From Oscillospiraceae bacterium (lineage in GTDB: Bacteria; Bacillota; Clostridia; Oscillospirales; Ruminococcaceae): a DNA stretch of 64,000 bases. Location: NCBI GenBank assembly GCA_009777635.1, contig WRLK01000004.1:23109-87108 (forward strand), given 5' to 3'. A model generated the notes under the pieces. It was not told the DNA's origin. It was given only the letters and a program-made list of their open reading frames with translations, and ran no database searches. Position numbers and translations under genes: made by a program. Position 1 is the first letter of the stretch; each line of letters starts with the position of its first letter. Positions 1-8,387 of this stretch are shown here, piece after piece.

Positions 1-2946
1 CGCCTTTATCAGGCCGTTTATATCCTCCGGCAAGGCATTGGCGTTTACATCACAATCCTGAACCTCGCCGTCAAGCCTTACGCGCGCCCTGCCTCCATCA
101 AGCGGCAGGAATCCCTCGTTTTGGCTGCTTAAAAAGTCTTTTTCATTTTTAAACAGCGTGAATTTATCCTTATACGGCGCCGAGGAATACGGGCAGAACA
201 CTTCGCAGTTACCGCATTCGTTGCACATATAATCAACGTGTATGATTTGCGGCCGCCCGTTTAGCATGATGGCGACATTCGCGCGGTTCGGGCAAACATC
301 GGCGCAGTTTTCGCAGATAGTCTTGCATTCAAGGCAGCGCTTTGGCTCTGTCGTATCGCACGAATTCGGGAACAGGATTCCGCGTTTTACTAAGGAAGCC
401 TCTTTTTCCTGGTTAAGGTTTAAGCTTTCGTACTTGTCAAAACCGGCGCCGGAAACAGCGCTCGCCGCCTTTGCGGCGTCGGCGACCGCCTCGACCACCG
501 TGGCAGGTCCGCGCATGGCGTCTCCGATCACATATACGCCGGAAATGCTTGTCTCAAGCGTTTTATCGCTGACAAGGGCTTTGCCTTTCGCGTCCGTCTT
601 AATGTTGTTGCCTGCATAAAACTGTGTATCGACAAGCTCTCCAATCGCGGCGATGACGGTATCCGCCAAAACCTCCGCCGTTTCATCTGTCTCGACAGGC
701 TTCCTGCGCCCGGATTCATCCGGCTTTGAAAGAACCATCTTCACGCAATGAAGCACGCCGTCCTTTAATCCAACGGGCGACAGCAGCCCGCAAAATTCCA
801 CGCCGTCATCGAGCGCAAGCTGAAGCTCCTCCTCGTCCGCGGGCATATTGCGTTTGTCGCGGCGGTACACGATTGATACCTTTTCAACGCCGTGTACCCG
901 CTTCGCGGCGCGCGCCGCATCCATGGCGGTGTTGCCGCCGCCGACTATAACGACGTTTTTGCCTAGCCTTACGCTTTTTGGCGAGGTTTTAAACTCTTCT
1001 AAAAACTCAAGGACATTTTTCGCCTCGCCGTATTTTAACGGAAGCCGCTGCGGTTTCCACGCGCCTGTCGCCAAAATTATGGCCGCAAACCCCTCGCCTT
1101 TCAATTCCTCAATGGATTTTATCTCCCTGCCGGTCACAATCTCGACGCCGAGCGCTTTCATCAGCGCGATATCTTTCTCAATCGCCTCGTCGCCGATCCT
1201 GAACCCGGGGATGACATGCCGTACAATTCCGCCCAACGTATCGCGTTTTTCAAAGATGGTTACCTGAAATCCCTTTTTTTGCAAGAAGTACGCGGCTGAA
1301 ATCCCCGCCGCCCCGCCTCCAACTACGGCTATTTTTCCGGCTTTAGATTCGGGCTTTTTAATCTCGAATAACAGCGCGTCATACGCTTTCTCGGCGGTTT
1401 CAAGCTTCACCGCGCGGATATGCACCGATTCCTCATAAAAAACGCGCGTGCATTTGTCCATACAGCGGTGGGCGCAGATGGTTCCCGTTATAAACGGCAG
1501 CGGGTTGCGCTCGGTGATAACGCGCAGGCCCTCGAGATATTTCCCTTCTCCGGCAAGGCGCAGGTACGCCGGAATATCCTGCCCGATAGGGCATCCGTCG
1601 CGGCACGGAGCCTCAAAGCAATCCATGAGCGGAACCTTGCTTTTCATCTTGCGCTCAGGCGCCGGTTTGATCGCCTTTTTGTAATATTTATCGCCTTTCA
1701 CACTGCTGACAAGTATTTCTACTTTACCGATGTCAACCCCGGTAAAATCCTTATATTCATGCGCATATAGCTCCTGTGCCATCTGGGCGATGCGGTCATA
1801 TCCTCCGGGCTTTAGCAGCGTCGTCGCAATAGTCACGGGCCAAATCCCGGCGTCTATGATTTTGCCGATGTTGTAAATATCCGCGCCGCCCGAGTACGAA
1901 ATACGCAGCTTGCCGCCGAACGCTTTTGACAAAAGGTTAGCTACGGACATGGAAAGCGGGTACAGCGAGCGGCCGGACATGTACATCTCCCCGGAGGGCA
2001 GCTCATCGTTCATCACCTTGACCGGGAACGTATTTGTGAGCTTCACGCCGAACACAAGCCCGTTTGAGTCCGCAAGTCCCATCAGCCGCTTTAGCATCGG
2101 AACGGCGTCTTCAAACTGCAGATCGGCTTTAAAGTGGTGGTCGTCGAAAGCCACGTAGTCAAAGCCAAGGCTGTCAAGTAAATCGCGGGCGTATTTGTAG
2201 TCGAGCAGCGTCGGGTTGCATTTGATGAAAGTATTCAGCCTTTTCTCGGTGATAAGGTACGTTGCGATGCGCTCGATCTCGTCGGGAGGACATCCGTGCA
2301 GCGTTGAAAGCGTAATGGAATGCGACGCCTTAGAGCTGATGCCGTCTATATACGCATCGTCGATATTCTTAAATTTGCCCGTGTTGTTTTTCGCCCATCT
2401 CACACACTCTTTCCAGATGGCGGCGCCTCCCGCTTCCTTCATACCCTCGATATAGTCGTCTATTTTCTTGAGCTTGATGCCCTCCAAATCGTAGCCGACG
2501 CTCATGTTGAACACGAAACCGTTGGGATTGCCAAAGCCAAACTCGCGGCTTAAAAGCTTCAGCGCGAACCAGCCCTTTATGTATTCCTCCAGCGCCTGCG
2601 GAACGTACAGCTCCGTAGACCACTCGCAGTTGTAGCATTCGTCCGCCGCCGTGATACACGGCTTTGCGACGGGCAAATCCTCACCGTCGAGCTTTTGCAC
2701 GGTTTTCAGCTCGAAGAACCGGCTTCCCGCGACGTAGCTTGCGATGATATTCTGGGCAAGCTGGGTGTGCGGCCCCGCCGCCGGCCCGAATGGGGTTTCA
2801 AGTTTTTCGTTAAATATCGAAAGCTCTTTATCGCCTTTCGAAAACCATAATTTCCGCACGCCGAATATCGTTTTATGTTCCTTGTATTCTGTCAAGACCC
2901 AGTCCATCAGTTCACCAAATGGAATCTGGCGCATGATATCGCTCAT
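1..2946 (-). CDS. ygfK: YgfK-like putative selenate reductase subunit (FAD/Fe-S oxidoreductase), 3' end off the window
   Basis: An open frame of 982 codons runs from ATG 2946 to the left edge without a stop, so it is missing from the ORF track. The start is set by AGGAGGAG about five bases upstream. The N-terminal third resembles dihydroorotate/dihydropyrimidine dehydrogenase-type barrels. The middle is a GltD-like FAD/NAD(P) module with two dinucleotide-binding signatures (VVGGGAAGISAA, VIVGGGNTAMDAA), preceded by Cys-rich motifs (CRDGCP, CAHRCMDKC). The C-terminal part carries ferredoxin-type clusters (CENCADVCP, CNECGNCEVFCP). E. coli YgfK is slightly over 1,000 residues, so only a few dozen residues should be missing. 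The family is known from ssnA-linked clusters with selenium-dependent molybdenum hydroxylases, and the ssnA neighbour fits. The true electron partner and substrate are unsettled. Confidence 0.85.
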   Translation of the reverse strand, partial: MSDIMRQIPFGELMDWVLTEYKEHKTIFGVRKLWFSKGDKELSIFNEKLETPFGPAAGPHTQLAQNIIASYVAGSRFFELKTVQKLDGEDLPVAKPCITAADECYNCEWSTELYVPQALEEYIKGWFALKLLSREFGFGNPNGFVFNMSVGYDLEGIKLKKIDDYIEGMKEAGGAAIWKECVRWAKNNTGKFKNIDDAYIDGISSKASHSITLSTLHGCPPDEIERIATYLITEKRLNTFIKCNPTLLDYKYARDLLDSLGFDYVAFDDHHFKADLQFEDAVPMLKRLMGLADSNGLVFGVKLTNTFPVKVMNDELPSGEMYMSGRSLYPLSMSVANLLSKAFGGKLRISYSGGADIYNIGKIIDAGIWPVTIATTLLKPGGYDRIAQMAQELYAHEYKDFTGVDIGKVEILVSSVKGDKYYKKAIKPAPERKMKSKVPLMDCFEAPCRDGCPIGQDIPAYLRLAGEGKYLEGLRVITERNPLPFITGTICAHRCMDKCTRVFYEESVHIRAVKLETAEKAYDALLFEIKKPESKAGKIAVVGGGAAGISAAYFLQKKGFQVTIFEKRDTLGGIVRHVIPGFRIGDEAIEKDIALMKALGVEIVTGREIKSIEELKGEGFAAIILATGAWKPQRLPLKYGEAKNVLEFLEEFKTSPKSVRLGKNVVIVGGGNTAMDAARAAKRVHGVEKVSIVYRRDKRNMPADEEELQLALDDGVEFCGLLSPVGLKDGVLHCVKMVLSKPDESGRRKPVETDETAEVLADTVIAAIGELVDTQFYAGNNIKTDAKGKALVSDKTLETSISGVYVIGDAMRGPATVVEAVADAAKAASAVSGAGFDKYESLNLNQEKEASLVKRGILFPNSCDTTEPKRCLECKTICENCADVCPNRANVAIMLNGRPQIIHVDYMCNECGNCEVFCPYSSAPYKDKFTLFKNEKDFLSSQNEGFLPLDGGRARVRLDGEVQDCDVNANALPEDINGLIKA

Positions 2947-2986
2947 ATTCTCCTCCTATGTGTATAATTTAAATATTATAATACAA

Positions 2987-4318
2987 TTAGTTGTTAATTC
3001 TGTTCCATAGATTTTTCGCAAGCTCACGGCATTTCGCAAGGATTTTTTCTTCATCGACGCCTATGAGTTCACGGTTTTCCATTTTTACCTCGCCATTAAT
3101 GATTGTGGTGACGATTTGCCGCCCCGTCATGCCGAACAGCGTGTGCCCGTTCGAGTTATCGGCAGTCAGCGGCGTCAGCGGCGTATAATCCGAAACTATG
3201 ACGTCGGCAAAGGCGCCCGCTTCAAGTACCCCGAGCGGCGCTTCAAAAGAACGTCCCGCAATCTCCGCGTTGTTTTGAAACAGCATCTGCGGCACTTCGC
3301 CCCACGCGGCGCCGGGGTCGCACAGATTGTGCTTGTGCAAGCAGTTTGCCGCTTTCATGGATTCATACATATCGTTTGTGTATCCGTCCGTTCCAAGCCC
3401 GAGCAGAATACCGCGCCTCATCATCTCCATGCATGGCGGGCAGCCGACGGCGTTGCCCATATTGGATTCGGGATTATGTACAACCATTGTATTTTCGTGC
3501 CTTATAAGCTCCATCTCGGCGCCGTTCACATGGATGCAGTGCCCAAGCACAGTCTTTTCGCCTAGGATACCGTTGTCGAAAAGCCGGAACACCACGCGCT
3601 TGCCGTATTTTTTAAGGCTGTCGTAAACGTCGTCCATGCCCTCGGCCACATGGATGTGAAAGCCGGTCCCCTCCGGCGTGTGCTCGCGGGCAAGGGCCAT
3701 CGTATCGTCCGAGATGGTAAACGACGCGTGAAGCCCCATCATAGCGCCGAGCATGCCGGTTTTATCCGAACGCGCGTGCTTTATGAATCTTGCGTTTTCC
3801 ATCACGGCTTCCTCAGCCTGTAACGCGCCTCCCCTGTCGGAAACCTCAAAGCAAAGGCTAGTGCGGACCCCGGTTTCGCAGGCTGCGTCCGCGATGGAAA
3901 ACAGGCTGTCTTTTATGTGCCCGAAGCTCGCGTGGTGGTCAAAAACAGTCGTCACGCCGTTTTTAATGCAGTCAAGGTATGTCGCGAGAGCCGAATATTT
4001 TGTATCCTCAAGCGTCAGGTTGCGGTCGATCGTCCACCACATTCCGTCTAATATTTCAGCGAAATTCCTGGGGTTGTGCCCTTTAATCGAAATACCCCTT
4101 GCAAACGCGCTGTAAATGTGATTGTGCGCGTTAATCAGCCCCGGCATGATCATTCCGCCGGAAGCATCGATGAACCGAGCTTTTGGATATTTGGCTTTTA
4201 GCGCTTTGGTCTCCCCTACCTCTATGATTTTCGTCCCGTCAATCGCTGCGGCGCCGTCTTCTATGAGCCTGTTGTTTTTGCCCCTTGTCAGCAGCCTGCC
4301 GTTTCCAACCAACAGCAT
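2987..4318 (-). CDS. ssnA: SsnA-type amidohydrolase
   Basis: 443-residue metal-dependent hydrolase of the amidohydrolase superfamily. Visible features are the first-strand metal motif in NAHNHIYSAFARG, His in GLHASFT, HIHVAEG and GHCIHV, and the metal Asp in LGTDGYTNDM, in the usual order for the TIM barrel. The closest recognisable family is SsnA, a putative aminohydrolase found beside ygfK in purine or selenium-dependent hydroxylase clusters. Start ATG 4318 has AGGAGG just upstream. The stop lies 40 bases before ygfK on the same strand, so the two are probably cotranscribed. The substrate is not established. Family context suggests a heterocyclic or purine-related amine or amide. Confidence 0.85.
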   Translation of the reverse strand: MLLVGNGRLLTRGKNNRLIEDGAAAIDGTKIIEVGETKALKAKYPKARFIDASGGMIMPGLINAHNHIYSAFARGISIKGHNPRNFAEILDGMWWTIDRNLTLEDTKYSALATYLDCIKNGVTTVFDHHASFGHIKDSLFSIADAACETGVRTSLCFEVSDRGGALQAEEAVMENARFIKHARSDKTGMLGAMMGLHASFTISDDTMALAREHTPEGTGFHIHVAEGMDDVYDSLKKYGKRVVFRLFDNGILGEKTVLGHCIHVNGAEMELIRHENTMVVHNPESNMGNAVGCPPCMEMMRRGILLGLGTDGYTNDMYESMKAANCLHKHNLCDPGAAWGEVPQMLFQNNAEIAGRSFEAPLGVLEAGAFADVIVSDYTPLTPLTADNSNGHTLFGMTGRQIVTTIINGEVKMENRELIGVDEEKILAKCRELAKNLWNRINN

Positions 4319-4347
4319 TGTCGTATCCTCCTTTTATATACAAATAT

Positions 4348-4385
4348 TAAACAAAAACAGGCTGAATACATTTAAGTATCCAGCC
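4348..4385 (-). terminator. Terminator-like hairpin in the ssnA leader
   Basis: On the minus strand a 10-bp stem (GGCTGGATAC with GTATTCAGCC, one G-U pair) encloses a 6-base loop and is followed by TGTTTTTGTTT. It sits downstream of a good promoter and only about 30 bases before the ssnA start. It could therefore either end pyk readthrough or act as an attenuator of ssnA. Confidence 0.7.
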
Positions 4386-4418
4386 CGTGTGCGCAACACT
4401 TCCTTACAGCTTATAATT

Positions 4419-4446
4419 ATTATAATATTTTTTATTACAAATTCAA
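4419..4446 (-). promoter_or_regulatory. Sigma-A-type promoter for ssnA-ygfK
   Basis: TTGAAT, a 16-bp spacer and TATAAT on the minus strand, between the pyk stop and the leader hairpin. The predicted leader is about 90 nt. Flanking DNA is very AT-rich, so chance matches are possible. Confidence 0.5.
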
Positions 4447-4485
4447 TTTACAAATTAAACAATTAATTTTATCACCGTTTGTTTA

Positions 4486-6246
4486 TTATTTCCCGTTAAT
4501 TCTTCCCGCGCCCTGGACGAAGCCGTGTTCCGCGTCAATGGATGCAAAAACCCCGCTTTTAAGGATTTTACACGCCTCCTTCGCACCGACGATAACGGGG
4601 ATGTCAAGCGCCGCGCCCACAATCGCGGCGTGGGAGTTTGTCCCGGGCTTCTCCGCGATGATACCGGACGCCTTTTTGATGATTGCCATAAACTCATTCG
4701 ACGTCTCTTTTACAACAAGGATATCCCCATCTTCAAACCTGAATCCCGATTCTTCAATGCTTTCAACGACCTGAATCCTGCCGTGAGCGACTCCGTTTCC
4801 GATACCGACGCCTTTTATCATGATATTTCCCGCGATATGCACCTTTAAAAGGTTTGTCGTACCGGATATTTTAAGCGGTATGCCCGTTGAGATGACGACA
4901 AGGTCGCCATTTTTGACGCAGCCTACGTCCTGAGCCGCGTTAACGGCGTCCTCGAGCAGGTTGTTAAGCTCGTCCTCCTCTTTAATCCTTGCCGGCACAA
5001 CCCCCCATGAAAGCGCCAATTGCCTGTATGTGTATTCGCTGGGAGTACAGCCGATGATCGGGATATCCGGACGGTATTTGCTGATATTGCGAGCCGCTCT
5101 TCCCGACATCGAAACCGTGATGATGCTTGACGCGCCAAGGTCGTATGCCGTTGTGCACGCGGCATGGCTGATTGCGTTTGTCACATTGTCGTTTTCAAGA
5201 TCATAGCGGGAGCCTTCAAAGCGTCTGCGGTAGTTGATATCGTTTTCCGCACGCACCGCAATTTTCGCCATAACTTTTAGCGCCCTCACGGGATAAAGCC
5301 CGGCCGCTGTCTCCCCCGACAGCATGATAGCGCTTGTACCGTCGTAAACCGCGTTAGCCACATCGGTCGCCTCCGCTCTTGTAGGCCGCGGGTTTTTCAC
5401 CATGCTTTCAAGCATTTGCGTCGCTGTGACGACCATTTTGCCACTCTGATACGCCTTTTTAATCAGTTCCTTTTGAATTCCCGGTAAAAACTCGAAGTCG
5501 ATTTCGACGCCCATATCGCCGCGCGCGACCATAATCCCGTCGGATACCCTTAATATCTCATCAATATTTTCAACACCCTTGGCATTTTCTATTTTTGATA
5601 TAATCAGGATATTATCGCCGCCGTTTTCGTGCAGTACCCCCCTTATATCCAAAACGTCCTCGGCCGACTGGACGAAAGAAGCCGCGATAAAATCGAAGCC
5701 TTGCTCGATGCCGAATATGATGTCGGATCTATCGCGTTCGCTCAGATACTCCATGGACAACTCAGTCCCGGGAACGTTCACGCCTTTTTTATTTGAAATA
5801 TCCCCATCATTTATAATATCGCAATGGATATCGTTGCCGTCCACCCTATTTACACGAAGCTCGATCAATCCGTCGTCAAGTAGGATTTTTGTACCGATCT
5901 TTACATCCTGCGGCAATTTGGGATAACTGATCGAAGCCCTTGAGGCATCGCCTAAAATTTCATCGGTCGTGAGCGTAAATATCCCGCCCGCCTCCATTGC
6001 AGCGCGCCCCCCGGCAAAGTCTCCAAGCCTGATTTCAGGTCCTTTGGTGTCAAGCAGCGCCGCAACGGGTATTTTTTTTTGCTCACGCAGCTCCTTTAAA
6101 ATTGCAAGTGTTTTTCCGTGGCTTTCGTGCGTACCGTGAGAAAAATTAAACCGGGCGACATTCATTCCCGCGTCAATTAACTCCCCTATTACCTCGCTTG
6201 TCTGCGAAACAAGCCCCAGCGTACATATAATTTTTGTTTTTCTCAT
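4486..6246 (-). CDS. pyk: Pyruvate kinase with C-terminal PEP-utiliser-like domain
   Basis: 586 residues, the long form common in Bacillota. It converts phosphoenolpyruvate and ADP to pyruvate and ATP in the cytosol. The N-terminus has the barrel opening KTKIICTLG and NFSHGTHE. DTKGPEIR, ISKIENAKGVENI and MVARGDMGVE hold the metal and catalytic positions, and ATQMLESM follows. Residues from about 475 form the extra C-terminal module with a TNSHAAIVG swivel-His-like motif, as in Bacillus and Geobacillus Pyk. AAGGAAGGTG lies just before ATG 6246. It appears monocistronic, with a promoter upstream and about 100 bases of AT-rich sequence before the next gene. Confidence 0.96.
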   Translation of the reverse strand: MRKTKIICTLGLVSQTSEVIGELIDAGMNVARFNFSHGTHESHGKTLAILKELREQKKIPVAALLDTKGPEIRLGDFAGGRAAMEAGGIFTLTTDEILGDASRASISYPKLPQDVKIGTKILLDDGLIELRVNRVDGNDIHCDIINDGDISNKKGVNVPGTELSMEYLSERDRSDIIFGIEQGFDFIAASFVQSAEDVLDIRGVLHENGGDNILIISKIENAKGVENIDEILRVSDGIMVARGDMGVEIDFEFLPGIQKELIKKAYQSGKMVVTATQMLESMVKNPRPTRAEATDVANAVYDGTSAIMLSGETAAGLYPVRALKVMAKIAVRAENDINYRRRFEGSRYDLENDNVTNAISHAACTTAYDLGASSIITVSMSGRAARNISKYRPDIPIIGCTPSEYTYRQLALSWGVVPARIKEEDELNNLLEDAVNAAQDVGCVKNGDLVVISTGIPLKISGTTNLLKVHIAGNIMIKGVGIGNGVAHGRIQVVESIEESGFRFEDGDILVVKETSNEFMAIIKKASGIIAEKPGTNSHAAIVGAALDIPVIVGAKEACKILKSGVFASIDAEHGFVQGAGRINGK

Positions 6247-6274
6247 TTCACACCTTCCTTTCGCTTATATAATT

Positions 6275-6302
6275 ATTGTAACATATTATCTTTTTATTTC
6301 AA
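6275..6302 (-). promoter_or_regulatory. Sigma-A-type promoter for pyk
   Basis: TTGAAA, 16 bp, TACAAT on the minus strand, about 30 bases upstream of the pyk start. Confidence 0.5.
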
Positions 6303-6447
6303 ATATTCTTTTTAAAAATATCTCTCATTATGTCATATCGCCTAAAAACCCTCCTAAAATATTGCTTCCAGATATATGTATTCTTTTATAATGCCTTATA
6401 AAAATCATGTTTTACAGCGCTTTTGATTTTTTGTTGATAAAAAGTCC
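6303..6447. other. AT-rich intergenic spacer between divergent pyk and flagellin promoters
   Basis: No coding potential, RNA gene or repeat could be recognised here. It only separates the two divergent promoter regions. Confidence 0.5.
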
Positions 6448-6474
6448 TAAAGTTTTTACCGGTTTGCTCGATAA
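6448..6474 (+). promoter_or_regulatory. Sigma-28 (sigma-D/FliA) type flagellin promoter
   Basis: TAAAGTTT, 11 bp, CTCGATAA. Compared with the class III flagellar consensus TAAAGTTT-N11-GCCGATAA, the upstream box is perfect and the downstream box matches at 6 of 8 positions. It lies 115 bases upstream of the flagellin ATG, giving a leader of about 105 nt. Confidence 0.8.
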
Positions 6475-6492
6475 CATTAGCAGAGGCAAACA

Positions 6493-6566
6493 GGGAGCCC
6501 TAAAACTCCCGGCCGAGGTGAGAGGATTCACCTTAGAAAAAAAACATATAGCCCTAAACGCAGGGC
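6493..6566 (+). promoter_or_regulatory. Three tandem small hairpins in the flagellin 5' leader
   Basis: Three separate perfect stems lie between the promoter and the ribosome binding site: GGGAG/CTCCC (6493-6510), AGGTGA/TCACCT (6516-6533) and GCCCT/AGGGC (6551-6566). None is followed by a U-tract. They may stabilise the abundant flagellin mRNA or be a target for post-transcriptional control. This function is inferred. Confidence 0.55.
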
Positions 6567-6588
6567 ACATAACAAGGAGGAAATAATA

Positions 6589-7854
6589 ATGATTATCCAA
6601 CACAACATTCCAGCCATGAACTCACACAGGCAGCTTTCAATCAACAATGCATCGACCTCGAAGAACCTTGAGAAATTATCATCCGGATTCAGAATCAACC
6701 GCGCGGGCGACGACGCCGCCGGGCTTGCGATTTCCGAGAAAATGCGCGGGCAAATCCGCGGCCTTGCGATGGCTACACAGAACGCGCAAAACGGCATATC
6801 GCTAATCCAAACCGCCGAGGGCGGACTCAACGAAACCCATGCGATTCTTCAAAGGATGCGCGAGCTTGCGGTACAATCAGCAAACGGCACGTATCACGAC
6901 GAAGTTGACCGCGATAACATCGAAAAGGAAGTCGCAGCGCTAAAATCCGAGATTGACCGCATATCCTCCAGCACGAACTACAACGGAATCCAGCTCCTCA
7001 ACGGCACGCTTGGCGGCCTCTCCGGCGACACGGCAACAGGCACATTTGGCGGAACAGCTTTAAGCGCAATCTTACCCTTAGTTGGCAATGGTCTTCAAAT
7101 TGATAACACCGTTTTGGCTAATGAACTCGCAGGCTCGGACGCTACGGTTACAATCTCCACCATTATAAATGATAGCGTCGCTATCACAAACGTGCAAATC
7201 GGCGACAAATCCTACACGACAAGGGTTGAGGAAAACGGAGGCTGGGACGAGGGCACACTGTACGACGCAAACGGCGTAAGCATAGGCGTTATCTCGCTCG
7301 GAACACTAGGCGGCGCAGCTTCAGGCAGCAGCGTAGTCTCAGGCTTAAGACTTAATGAAGACGGCACCGGGCTTTCCACCGGCTCTGCTGCTGATGGGCC
7401 GGTATTAGCCGAAGGCGCAATGTATGCAGACGGCAGCAATAAGCTCATTTTCCAAATCGGAGCGAATGGTTCGGCGGATCAAAGAGTCGGCCTGAATGTA
7501 TCCAATATGAGTGCCGGTATGATTGGTATTCCCGGTCAAGGCATGGTCAACAACATAAGTGTCGCGACCAGCGAAGATGCGAAAAACGCCATCAAAGTTC
7601 TCACAGCCGCGACAAATCAGATATCCGGCACACGCGCGGACCTCGGCGCATTGCAGAACCGCCTTGAGCACACAATCAACAACTTAGGCGTAACACGCGA
7701 GAACCTCCAGAACGCCGAAGCCTCAATCCGTGACGTAGACATGGCGAAAGAAATGATGGAGTTCACGAAGAACAACATCCTCGTCCAGGCGTCGCAGGCG
7801 ATGCTCGCACAGTCAAACCAGCTCCCGCAGGGCGTACTGCAGCTCCTCAGATAA
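6589..7854 (+). CDS. hag: Flagellin
   Basis: 421 residues, the filament subunit exported by the flagellar type III apparatus. The conserved N-terminal D0/D1 helices (MIIQHNIPAMNSHRQ, LSSGFRINRAGDDAAGLAIS) and the C-terminal D1/D0 helices (RADLGALQNRLEHTI, ending in LPQGVLQLLR) are intact. The central 150-400 region is a variable, Gly/Ser/Thr-rich exposed domain. AAGGAGG lies upstream of ATG 6589. The gene stands alone between a sigma-28 promoter and a strong terminator, as expected for a late flagellar gene. No other motility genes are in the window. Confidence 0.98.
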   Translation: MIIQHNIPAMNSHRQLSINNASTSKNLEKLSSGFRINRAGDDAAGLAISEKMRGQIRGLAMATQNAQNGISLIQTAEGGLNETHAILQRMRELAVQSANGTYHDEVDRDNIEKEVAALKSEIDRISSSTNYNGIQLLNGTLGGLSGDTATGTFGGTALSAILPLVGNGLQIDNTVLANELAGSDATVTISTIINDSVAITNVQIGDKSYTTRVEENGGWDEGTLYDANGVSIGVISLGTLGGAASGSSVVSGLRLNEDGTGLSTGSAADGPVLAEGAMYADGSNKLIFQIGANGSADQRVGLNVSNMSAGMIGIPGQGMVNNISVATSEDAKNAIKVLTAATNQISGTRADLGALQNRLEHTINNLGVTRENLQNAEASIRDVDMAKEMMEFTKNNILVQASQAMLAQSNQLPQGVLQLLR

Positions 7855-7893
7855 AATTATCAAACTACTCTTTAACCGGCAAACGAAAAGTAA

Positions 7894-7926
7894 CAGGGCG
7901 GCGCCAGAAGGCGCCGCCCTGTTCGG
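7894..7926 (+). terminator. Rho-independent terminator after flagellin
   Basis: A perfect 12-bp GC-rich stem (CAGGGCGGCGCC with GGCGCCGCCCTG) and AGAA tetraloop, about 40 bases past the flagellin stop. The U-run after it is weak (TTCGGTTT). It may also serve the convergent ACT gene. Confidence 0.8.
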
Positions 7927-7947
7927 TTTACATTAGGGGTGTCAGCT

Positions 7948-8373
7948 TTAATAAATATCCTCGCGGCAAAGCAGCTTAATCCCTTGCCCGTTAAGCGCGG
8001 CGATGCCCTTGTCCGGGTCCTCAACACGCATAATCACAAACGCCTGGTCATCCGAGCGGCTGATAAACGCATACATGTACTCAATGCTAATCCCCGCATC
8101 CGACATGATTTTTACCACCTTCGCGAACGCCCCGGGCTTGTCTTCGATACCGACTGCGATTACATCCGTCAGTGAGACCGTAATCTTGTTCTCCTTCAGC
8201 GCCAAAAGCGCTTCTTCAGGCTTATCCACGATCAGCCTCAATATGCCGAAATCGCTTGTATCCGCGATAGACAGCGCGCGGATATCCACGTTTGCGTCAC
8301 CGATAATACCTGTAATTTCAGCCATTCTTCCGATTTTATTTTCCACAAAAACAGATAATTGCTTTATGACCAT
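7948..8373 (-). CDS. Tandem ACT-domain protein linked to indolepyruvate oxidoreductase
   Basis: 141 residues made of two ACT-like halves: residues 3-65 (LSVFVENKIGRMAEITGIIGD) and 70-138 (VGIEDKPGAFAKVVKIMSDAG). ACT modules bind amino acids or related small ligands, and no catalytic domain is attached. It is the last gene of the paaK-iorA-iorB-paaK unit, 14 bases after paaK, a common arrangement. A role in sensing aromatic or branched amino acids for this pathway is an inference. Confidence 0.85.
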   Translation of the reverse strand: MVIKQLSVFVENKIGRMAEITGIIGDANVDIRALSIADTSDFGILRLIVDKPEEALLALKENKITVSLTDVIAVGIEDKPGAFAKVVKIMSDAGISIEYMYAFISRSDDQAFVIMRVEDPDKGIAALNGQGIKLLCREDIY

Positions 8374-8387
8374 ACCCGTGCCCTCCT

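Noticed and set aside
4319-4418. Purine or PreQ1 riboswitch in the ssnA leader
   Set aside because: The conserved core sequences of these riboswitches were not found. Only a terminator-like hairpin is clear.
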